6,096 bases of DNA, from positions 1-6,096 of the forward strand of contig JBBRLA010000541.1 of NCBI GenBank assembly GCA_038231615.1. Reading direction: 5' to 3'. This stretch comes from JBBRLA01 sp038231615. Lineage in GTDB: Bacteria > Myxococcota_A > Polyangia > Palsa-1104 > JAEUJZ01. Below the pieces are notes generated by a model, which made no database searches, was not told the origin of the DNA, and worked only from the letters and a program-made list of their open reading frames with translations. Positions 1 to 5,379 of this stretch are shown piece after piece. The translations under genes were made by a program, and so were the position numbers. The first letter of the stretch is position 1. Each line of letters starts with the position of its first letter.

Positions 1-678
1 CTAACGCCTGTGAGTTTCGCGCTGGTCGCACTGCTCATCGCGCTGTTCACAACGTGCCTGCAACTGGGAGGCTTGCGACATGAGTCGGTTATCGACGACA
101 CCGATCTCATCGAATTCCCGGATCAGCGCGGCTGCGATACCAACCCCCTGAGCTGTTTTCACGGTGTTCAGTTCGGCCTCTACTATCGCCCGATTCTGGG
201 AGCGTCGTTTGCGCTCGGCGTGCGTCAGCATGGGATCGCCCCTATGCCGTTCCGCATCGAAAACTATGTTTGCCACCTCTTCGTAATCGTGTTTGCCTTT
301 GTCTTCTTCCGCATGCTCCTTCGCCGGGATATGGCCGCATTGATCGCAGGAAGTCTGTTTGCACTGCATCCGCTCCATGTCGTGGTCACCACGTTTATCG
401 GAGGAAGAACGGATACCATTGCGCTCTTCTTCGCCCTGCTCTGTACCAGCCCGGTGGTGCTCGCCGGCGCCTTCTTTGTCGGCTGGTCCCTCTGGGGGCA
501 GGGGCGGTGGCTGCGCCAGCAGGCCGCCTCCGCGTCGATGCGTTCCGGCGATCATGTGCTTCGCAGCTCCTCCGGGCGGCGATCGCCGGCTAAGGCGACC
601 TCTCCCGATGTCGGCCAGAATCCTGACGACCTTGCCCCCGCGACCCGGCCGCAGTCTACCGATCGTGAAGCGCCGTAG
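1..678 (+). pseudogene. Truncated TMTC-like polytopic membrane protein (GT-C glycosyltransferase-like N-terminus)
   Basis: Residue numbers count from the GTG at 10; the frame is open back to base 1, so the real start may lie outside the window. Seen: a hydrophobic helix at residues 2-20, an Asp pair at 29-30, a YYRP motif at 58-61, hydrophobic segments at about 88-104 and 108-130, then FALHPLH (117-123), GGRTD (131-135) and FFALL (140-144). This order (Asp pair, YRP, FALHPxH, GRxD) matches the N-terminus of TMTC-type membrane proteins with a GT-C fold, which usually continue with more membrane helices and often TPRs for 500 or more residues. Here the similarity fades after about residue 150, the tail becomes Arg/Ser/Pro-rich, and the frame ends at a TAG inside the first 33-bp repeat. 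I infer a truncated, probably non-functional remnant. An unusual short protein is possible but less likely. Confidence 0.55.
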
Positions 679-817
679 GCGCCGCGGTCAACCGATCGCG
701 AAGCGCCGTAGGCGCCGCGGTCTACCGATCGTGAAGCGCCGTAGGCGCCGCGGTCAACCGATCGTGAAGCGCCGTAGGCGCCGCGGTCAACCGATCGCGA
801 AGCGCCGTAGGCGCTGC
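651..817. repeat. Tandem array of 33-bp palindromic repeats (five copies)
   Basis: Units begin with GATCG at 661, 694, 727, 760 and 793, an exact 33-bp period. The last unit degrades after about 814, and 651-660 looks like the end of an older unit. Units differ mainly at GATCGTG versus GATCGCG and at GTCAACC versus GTCTACC. Each contains GCGCC-GTA-GGCGC flanked by CGYG and CGCG, so RNA of either strand can fold into a hairpin of about 9 bp with a 2-nt bulge and a 3-nt loop. The C/T change leaves a G-U wobble in plus-strand RNA. The period is 11 codons, so open frames on both strands give false 11-residue protein repeats. There are no unique spacers, so this is not CRISPR. Two inverted relatives lie at 2617-2682. 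Confidence 0.9.
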
Positions 818-831
818 CCGCCCGCACGCCC

Positions 832-858
832 TTGTGATGGCTTGCGACAAATCATAAT
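832..858 (+). promoter_or_regulatory. Weak candidate promoter for the envelope gene cluster
   Basis: The only AT-rich spot between the repeat array and the first lipoprotein gene contains TTGTGA (832-837) and CATAAT (853-858), separated by 15 bp, shorter than the usual 16-18. It lies about 118 bp upstream of the chosen start at 976. A second weak possibility is TTGACG at 940-945, which would give an almost leaderless transcript. Assignment is by sigma-70 consensus only. Confidence 0.2.
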
Positions 859-975
859 TCCTGACGGCTTCCGCGCCTCCCCCCGGCGCTGTTTCGCCAT
901 CCAGGTGCCATCTTCCCCCGACTCAGGGATTCGGCTGTCTTGACGTATCCCTGTACGACTTGTTACCGTGATTCC

Positions 976-1461
976 ATGACCCGTGTGCTGCGCTTGCTCG
1001 CGATGGGTACCCTCCCATGTCTCCTTTCGCTGGTACCCGCATGCGGGCCCGTGACCTACGTGTCGCGGGTGACCTTCGGTGCCTCGGGCCAGGTGGCCCA
1101 GGCCCGGGTCGGCAACGCGGAAAAGCTGGCCCCCTACGAATACACCGCGGCCACCGAATACCTCCAAAAATCCCGCGAGGTGGCCGGCTACGCCCGCTTC
1201 CACGACGCCAACAATTTCGGCCAAAAGTCCAAGGACATGGCCGAGAAGGCGCAGAAAGTCGCCACCTTCCGCGAGCGCAACGACGAACTCCCCATCTTCG
1301 TCCCCGACGGCTCCATGTACATCACCAAGGACGGCGGCGTCAAAAAGGGCAAGCCCGGCGACCCCGTCCAGGGCACCGACAACGAGAAGCCACCCCTTGG
1401 CGGCGATGACGAAAAACCGCCCCTCGGCGACAAGCCGGGCCAGAAAGGGGGCGTACGGTGA
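976..1461 (+). CDS. DUF4398-like small lipoprotein
   Basis: A 161-residue protein. The ATG at 976 is preferred over the in-frame TTG at 940 because it places a basic n-region (MTR..R), a hydrophobic stretch and a lipobox-like VPAC with Cys23 in the right order; no good ribosome site is visible for either start. The mature protein is predicted to be lipid-anchored, probably facing the periplasm. Residues about 33-95 form an amphipathic Ala/Glu/Lys-rich helical region (AEKLAPYEYTAATEYLQKS onward) typical of DUF4398 proteins that sit beside OmpA lipoproteins. The last 40 residues are low-complexity and charged, with EKPPLG written twice. The stop overlaps the start of the next gene by 4 bp, implying translational coupling and a shared role in outer-membrane organisation. 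The exact function of the family is unknown. Confidence 0.8.
   Translation: MTRVLRLLAMGTLPCLLSLVPACGPVTYVSRVTFGASGQVAQARVGNAEKLAPYEYTAATEYLQKSREVAGYARFHDANNFGQKSKDMAEKAQKVATFRERNDELPIFVPDGSMYITKDGGVKKGKPGDPVQGTDNEKPPLGGDDEKPPLGDKPGQKGGVR
1443..1451 (+). promoter_or_regulatory. Ribosome binding site deciding the GTG start of the OmpA lipoprotein
   Basis: GAAAGGGGG lies 6 bp upstream of the GTG at 1458, inside the end of the preceding gene. It supports that GTG, which overlaps the upstream TGA as GTGA, and re-initiation by ribosomes finishing the first gene. Confidence 0.6.
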
Positions 1462-2543
1462 ATCGTCTGACGCGGCGACTCGCCTCTCTTTTCCCCCTGT
1501 TGCTCCTCCCGCTCCTGGCCGGATGTCCCGGCAGCGTCCTCAAGAGCGAACTGGTCGGTATCAAGCGGCGCATCGACACCGCCCGCGAGAACGGCGCCTA
1601 CCTGTGCGCTCCCAGGGAGCTGGCGCTGGCCGAGGCCAACTACGACTTCGCCGCCGCGGAGCTTTACTACGGCAACTACTTTCCGGCCAAGGACCACGTC
1701 GAGATCGCCGCCAAGAACGCCAACCTGGCCGTCGAGAAGTCCCCCAAGGCCGCGTGCACCTACTCCGATCACCCGCCCAAGCTGATCCCCAAGATCGGCG
1801 ATCGCGACGGCGACGGCATCCCCGACAACCTGGACAAGTGCCCGGACGATCCCGAGGACTTCGACGGGTTCGAGGACGCCGACGGCTGCCCGGATCTGGA
1901 CAACGACAAGGACGGCATCCCGGACAAGCTGGACAAGTGCCCCAACGAGCCCGAGGACAAGGACGGGTTCGAGGACGAGGACGGCTGCCCGGATCTGGAC
2001 AACGACAAGGACGGCATCCTCGACGCCGATGACAAGTGCCCCAATCAGCCGGGGCCCAAGGAGAACCAGGGCTGCCCCGACACCGATCGCGACGGCGACG
2101 GCATCGTCGATCGCCTGGATAAATGCCCCGACGTGCCCGGCGTGCCCCCGGACGGCTGCCCCGCCGAGCCGCCGCGGAAGTTCATCGTCGTCACCGACGA
2201 CAAGATCGAGCTGAAGCAGAAGATCCACTTCGCCACCAACAAGGCCAAGATCTTCCCCGACTCCTTCGAGCTGCTCAACGAGGTCGTCGACCTCCTGAAG
2301 AAGCGCCCCACCCTGGAACTGCGCATCGAGGGGCACACCGACGCCAAGGGCAAGCTGAAGAAGAACATGAAGCTGTCCGACGACCGCGCCAAGTCGGTGG
2401 TGAACTTCCTGGTGAAGGGCGGCATCGAGGAGTCGCGCCTGAGCTTCAAGGGCTTCGGCCCCACCGTCCCGATCGGCAACAACAAGACCGCCGCCGGTCG
2501 CGAACAGAACCGCCGCACCGAGTTCTACATCGTCAAGCAGTAG
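1458..2543 (+). CDS. OmpA-family lipoprotein with DUF4398-like and thrombospondin type 3 repeats
   Basis: A 361-residue protein. Residues 1-23 are a lipoprotein signal (MNRLTRR, Leu-rich core, lipobox LAGC with Cys23). Residues about 24-105 are an Ala-rich helical DUF4398-like domain (ELALAEANYDFAAAELYY) resembling the upstream lipoprotein. Residues 115-234 are calcium-binding-type thrombospondin type 3 repeats, with DxDxDGIxD and DKCP blocks recurring as in DRDGDGIPDNLDKCP. Residues about 247-361 are an OmpA-like peptidoglycan-binding domain with IHFATNKAKI, EGHTDAKG (291-298), LSDDRAKSV and NRRTEFYI (351-358); the Asp of HTD and the Arg of NRR are the residues expected to hold diaminopimelate. 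Predicted role: an outer-membrane lipoprotein tethering the membrane to the cell wall, with the acidic repeats as a calcium-stiffened spacer. The first gene overlaps it by 4 bp and the barrel gene follows. Confidence 0.93.
   Translation: MNRLTRRLASLFPLLLLPLLAGCPGSVLKSELVGIKRRIDTARENGAYLCAPRELALAEANYDFAAAELYYGNYFPAKDHVEIAAKNANLAVEKSPKAACTYSDHPPKLIPKIGDRDGDGIPDNLDKCPDDPEDFDGFEDADGCPDLDNDKDGIPDKLDKCPNEPEDKDGFEDEDGCPDLDNDKDGILDADDKCPNQPGPKENQGCPDTDRDGDGIVDRLDKCPDVPGVPPDGCPAEPPRKFIVVTDDKIELKQKIHFATNKAKIFPDSFELLNEVVDLLKKRPTLELRIEGHTDAKGKLKKNMKLSDDRAKSVVNFLVKGGIEESRLSFKGFGPTVPIGNNKTAAGREQNRRTEFYIVKQ
1863..2019 (+). repeat. 99-bp in-frame duplication within the thrombospondin type 3 region
   Basis: A 58-bp block at 1863-1920 recurs at 1962-2019 with only two mismatches (GCC versus GAG in the DGFED[A/E]DG codons). 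The period is 99 bp, or 33 residues. This is a recent-looking duplication of one acidic repeat module and a possible site of length variation by recombination. Confidence 0.85.
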
Positions 2544-2577
2544 CGCGGACCCCTGTTGTCGCTGTAAGCTCGCCCGC

Positions 2578-4377
2578 ATGTCAGGACGACGTGCTCGCCG
2601 GTCCCAGGTGCTCTTAGAAGGACCGCGGCCCCTGCGGCGCTTCGCGATAGAAGGACCGCGGCGCCTGCGGCGCTTCGCGATTGTGATGCTCCCGGTGCTG
2701 GCGCTTACCCTTGTGGGTGTCGTTCGGCCGGCGCGGGCCAGCGAGGCTGATCGCATCGAGTATCTGAACAAGAAGGCGATGGAGGACTACGACTCCCTCG
2801 AATTCGATTCGGCCCGGCGCACCCTGACCGACTGCGTGGCCAAGTTGCGCGCCACGGGGCAGGACCAGACGCCGCTGGCGGCGAAGACCTACACCCACCT
2901 GGGCATCGTCTACGTTGCCGGGCTCCACGACAAGAGCCGCGGGCAGAAGCAGTTCGAGAAGGCCCTGGCCATCGACCCGACCCTGCGGCTGGACCCGACG
3001 CTGGCCACCCCTGAGTTGCAAGAATCGTGGGACGCGGTGGTGGCCTCGCTGCCGCGGAAGAAGCGTCAGGCGGCAGAGCAGGCGGCCAAACAGGAGGCCC
3101 CGGTGCCCACTGCGACGGCCTCGAAGAACCCGCCGGAGCCGCCGTCGTCGAACACCGAGCCCGGTTCCGACGCGCTGCGCCACACCCCGGTGGACGATGT
3201 GCCGCCGGGGCAACGCATCGCGATCTACGCCCACCCCAACGTCCCCATCGCCAGGGCCACCCTGTTTTACCGGGCCCCGGGACAGGAGCGCTACTCGGAG
3301 GTGGCCATGGGGCGCAGCAGGAAGATCGCCGGGGACATCGTCGGCTACATCCCCGCCGACGCGGTCAGCGGTCGTTCGTTGCAGTACTACCTGGAGACGT
3401 ATGGCCCGGCCGGCGGCGTGATCGGCAAGCAGGGCTCGCCGGAGAGCCCTTTCGTGGTCAGTGTGGTTGGCGGCAAGGCGTCCTCGGCCGGCACCGCCGG
3501 GGAAGAAGAGGACCCGCTGGCGCAGGTGCGCAAGGATCAGGCCGCGGAGCGGGCGCCGAAGCCGTTCCGGGAGCACGTCTATTTCGACATCGCCCTGGGC
3601 ACGGGGGGGGCGGTAGTCCCGTCGGGCACCACCACGGAGATCGCGTACTACTATACCAGCAAGCCGATGCCCCAGTACCAGCCGGCGCGGGCGTCGTCGG
3701 GAGGCTTCGTGTGGAGCGGCCTGGCGTTGCGGGGGGAGATCGGCGGATACATCTACCAGGGGCTGACCCTGGGGATGAGCCACCGCATCGAGGTGTTCCT
3801 GAACAACAACGCCGACAGCACAGGAACGCCGCGAGTATGCACGGGCATGTCGCCCTGCTATGCGACCACCAGCAAGGTGAACTTCGGCTACATCGGGCTG
3901 GTCAAGCTGCGCTACCAGTTCAACCGGAAGAGCATGTTCCGGCCGTACGTGCACTTCGACATCGGCGGTGGGTTCTGGCGGGGGGGGCTGAACATCGAGG
4001 GCTCGAAGCCGATGGCGAACGGGGCGCCGGACCCGACCTCGGTGTTTCAGCCAACCGATGCGTGCAGCGCGAACTACAACGGCATGACTGACTCGACGCG
4101 GGACCCGGAGGGGTGCAGCAGCGTCGGGAGGATCAAGGGTTACAACTTGCAGGACCCGAAGTCGATGACGCCGAACCTGAACCGGGTGTGCCCGGGGGAG
4201 GGGACCTGCGTGGACTCGGTGCTGCTGGGGTACGGGATGGTCGGCGGCGGAGGGGGCTTCTACCTGGGCGGTGAGCACTTCGGGGTCACTGTCGATCTGA
4301 CGTTGCTGGGGGCTTTTGGCGGTGGGCAGTCCGCGCTGCTGATCGACACGTACATCGGGCCGCAGTTCATCTTCTGA
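2578..4377 (+). CDS. TPR-containing outer-membrane beta-barrel protein
   Basis: 599 residues from the ATG at 2578, or 563 from the ATG at 2686. The later start begins right at a hydrophobic signal segment (MLPVLALTLVGVV) with likely cleavage after PARA, before SEADR. The earlier start adds 36 residues, mostly from two 33-bp repeats, that give an Arg-rich n-region (RRLRRFAI). Numbering from 2578: residues about 57-158 are a TPR-like helical region (EADRIEYLNKKAMEDYDSLEF; KQFEKALAIDPTLRLDP); 165-205 a Pro/Ala-rich linker; 208-296 a beta-rich periplasmic module (IAIYAHPNVPIARATLFYR to SPFVVSV); about 331-599 a Gly/aromatic-rich barrel starting HVYFDIALGTGG and ending IDTYIGPQFIF, with the terminal Phe usual for barrel-assembly (BAM) substrates. 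It follows the OmpA gene on the same strand and is probably co-transcribed. Function and substrate are not recognisable. The architecture is confident; the start is not. Confidence 0.8.
   Translation: MSGRRARRSQVLLEGPRPLRRFAIEGPRRLRRFAIVMLPVLALTLVGVVRPARASEADRIEYLNKKAMEDYDSLEFDSARRTLTDCVAKLRATGQDQTPLAAKTYTHLGIVYVAGLHDKSRGQKQFEKALAIDPTLRLDPTLATPELQESWDAVVASLPRKKRQAAEQAAKQEAPVPTATASKNPPEPPSSNTEPGSDALRHTPVDDVPPGQRIAIYAHPNVPIARATLFYRAPGQERYSEVAMGRSRKIAGDIVGYIPADAVSGRSLQYYLETYGPAGGVIGKQGSPESPFVVSVVGGKASSAGTAGEEEDPLAQVRKDQAAERAPKPFREHVYFDIALGTGGAVVPSGTTTEIAYYYTSKPMPQYQPARASSGGFVWSGLALRGEIGGYIYQGLTLGMSHRIEVFLNNNADSTGTPRVCTGMSPCYATTSKVNFGYIGLVKLRYQFNRKSMFRPYVHFDIGGGFWRGGLNIEGSKPMANGAPDPTSVFQPTDACSANYNGMTDSTRDPEGCSSVGRIKGYNLQDPKSMTPNLNRVCPGEGTCVDSVLLGYGMVGGGGGFYLGGEHFGVTVDLTLLGAFGGGQSALLIDTYIGPQFIF
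2617..2682 (-). repeat. Two inverted copies of the 33-bp repeat family
   Basis: Copies at 2617-2649 and 2650-2682 are the reverse complement of the array at 651-817, sharing the CGCG/GCGCC/GGCGC core and the exact 33-bp period. Read in the gene direction each starts GAAGGACCGCGG and ends CTTCGCGAT. The second has a fully paired hairpin (2657-2660 with 2676-2679; 2661-2665 with 2669-2673); the first has one mismatch. They lie at the 5' end of the barrel gene and end directly before a GTG/ATG pair. If translated they encode an 11-residue repeat ending LRRFAI. Confidence 0.85.
2649..2688 (+). promoter_or_regulatory. Candidate hairpin-bridged ribosome binding site
   Basis: AGAAGGA at 2649-2655 is the best Shine-Dalgarno match near the barrel gene but lies 27 bp from GTG 2683 and 30 bp from ATG 2686. 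The intervening 2657-2679 can fold into a hairpin of about 9 bp, leaving 4 nt to the GTG or 7 nt to the ATG, normal spacing. Structure-bridged ribosome sites are known in other systems; that it works here is inference. Confidence 0.4.
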
Positions 4378-4384
4378 GCCCCGC

Positions 4385-4720
4385 GCTGGCCCTCGCCCGG
4401 GTGCCTTTTCTTTGCAGGGCTGCCTTGATCGCCGCCAGTGCCTGTGGATCGAAGGACACAGCACAAAAACCTTTTGTGCCCTCCGCAAGCGCAGGCCAGT
4501 ACGTCCAAGGCCCACGTCTTCTTCATCAGCTCGGCCCACTTCAGTCGATCCGCTGATCGCTCACGCCGGGGTCCTACCGCTTCCCGCGCTTGGTCGGTGG
4601 CCTTCTTGGCGGTCACCTCCCCGGTTCCTTCCGCCTGTGCCACCACGAAGCCGCGGTCCTTGGAGTGAGGCCCGAACACACCGTGGTAGTGGACGAGGTG
4701 GACCATCGGAAGGGGGCCAT
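4385..4720 (-). pseudogene. Decayed IS91-type (Y2) transposase C-terminal fragment
   Basis: On the minus strand from about 4720 downward one frame reads MVHLVHYHGVFGPHSKDRG, then WAELMKKTWALDVLACACGG. These match the C-terminal hallmarks of IS91/IS801-type transposases (RYHGVFAPxxxxR; WAELLxRxFxxDVLxCPxCGG). The expected Cys-Pro-x-Cys-Gly-Gly has lost a residue (CACGG), and after HKRF a neighbouring frame (AVSFDPQALAAIKAAL) resembles the expected continuation better, which suggests a frameshift near 4475-4485. The catalytic N-terminal region is absent; the fragment begins where an unrelated nuclease fragment starts on the other strand. No intact ends of the element are seen. It is non-functional, but marks an old insertion. 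Confidence 0.7.
4388..4413 (+). terminator. Possible rho-independent terminator after the envelope cluster
   Basis: Ten bases after the barrel gene stop, 4388-4405 (GGCCCTCGCCCGGGTGCC) can fold as a 7-pair stem position with one mismatch and one G-T wobble around a GCCC loop, followed by TTTTCTTT. Position and T-run fit a terminator; the imperfect stem and its overlap with a decayed transposase remnant lower confidence. Confidence 0.35.
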
Positions 4721-4933
4721 GGGCGCTACGACGTGATGATCCTGCCCACCGAACCCGGACAGCCCGGGGTCGTCCTGGAACTGAAGGTGAAGTCCAAGGC
4801 CAAGGGCCGCGGCGAAAAGCAGCTTCTGGAGAAAGACTATGCCGCCGAGCTGCGGGCGCACGGGGCTGCTCCGATCCAGCAGGTGGCGGTGGCCTTCGAC
4901 GGCAAGAGAGTGCTGGTGGGCGGCGCGGATGAG
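4706..4933 (+). pseudogene. PD-(D/E)XK nuclease domain fragment of an AAA-ATPase-like protein
   Basis: The plus frame reads GHGRYDVMILPTEPGQPG, then GVVLELKV, KDYAAELRAHGAA and VAVAFDGKRVLVGG. This is the C-terminal PD-(D/E)XK nuclease domain (PF08011/DUF1703 type) usually fused to an AAA-ATPase-like domain in proteins of about 500-600 residues. The Asp of RYD and the E-x-K of ELK are retained, but the region between ELKV and KDYAAEL looks shortened. The N-terminal ATPase part is missing: upstream DNA in this frame is the antisense of the transposase fragment. The frame continues to 5161 without recognisable sequence. No ribosome site precedes an internal ATG. I infer a remnant truncated by the adjacent insertion. 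Confidence 0.75.
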
Positions 4934-5273
4934 CCGGCACCATCAACGCAGTGGACACGCAGCGCAGCCGGATTCATGGGGATGTCGCAGATAGAGTTGG
5001 CCCTCAGCCAGCGACGACCCAGATTTCAATCAATCCGATTGCTCACCGCTCTAAGGTGCCGCCAAACTAATAGGCGATTGCAGGACCGTCGCGAGCCGAT
5101 GCGATGGAGAGGAGCACAGGGCCGGTCGAGCGAGGGACGTGCAACCGTCGAGTTGAACTGAGCCGCGGCCCCCGGGCAGGCACGTACCCGCCCCTGGAGC
5201 AGGCGGCGGCAAGCGGCTGTTTTTGGCGACCCGTCCGGCGACTGAGGTGGGCAATATTTGGAGATCGGAACTC
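4934..5273. other. Non-coding gap with no recognised gene
   Basis: No frame here gives convincing protein similarity, and no RNA gene or strong terminator is visible. It separates the nuclease remnant from the tandem palindromes next to the ATPase gene and may contain further decayed mobile-element DNA. Confidence 0.5.
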
Positions 5274-5376
5274 GGTGCCGGATTCCGGCATTTGAGGTTT
5301 GTGAGAAGCGCCGGTGTCGGTGCCGGATTCCGGCATTTGAGGTCTGTGAGAAGCGCCGGTGCCGGATTCCGGCATT
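5274..5376. repeat. Three tandem copies of a unit carrying a perfect 15-bp palindrome
   Basis: TGCCGGATTCCGGCA (7-bp arms around a central T) occurs at 5276-5290, 5321-5335 and 5360-5374. Copies one and two are followed by TTTGAGGTYTGTGAGAAGCGCC; the third is cut short at CATTGG, just before the ATPase gene. Start-to-start distances are 45 and 39 bp; the difference is an extra GGTGTC after copy one. Possible roles are a protein-binding array, the end of a mobile element, or a 3' structure for the ATPase transcript. There is no CRISPR spacer pattern. Confidence 0.85.
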
Positions 5377-5379
5377 GGC

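Noticed and set aside
651..817. CRISPR array
   Set aside because: Units are contiguous and nearly identical with no unique spacers, and no cas genes are present.
552..827. Minus-strand protein with 11-residue repeats (AYGASRSVDRG)
   Set aside because: The peptide repeat is the translation of the 33-bp DNA palindromes; the opposite strand gives an equally regular Arg-rich repeat, and there is no ribosome site or signal.
1188..2771. 527-residue open frame on the minus strand
   Set aside because: It is antisense to the lipoprotein and OmpA genes, whose domains are clear; the long frame reflects high GC and biased third positions.
2614..4539. 641-residue open frame on the minus strand
   Set aside because: Antisense to the barrel gene; Arg/Pro/Gly/Val-rich with no domain, typical of a high-GC shadow frame.
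4412..5161. 249-residue plus-strand gene
   Set aside because: Only about 75 residues match a nuclease domain; the front is antisense to a transposase fragment and the tail is unrecognisable.
5274..5376. Rho-independent terminator for the ATPase gene
   Set aside because: The palindromes can form 6-bp stems with 3-nt loops but lack a following T-run on the minus strand, so I list them only as repeats.
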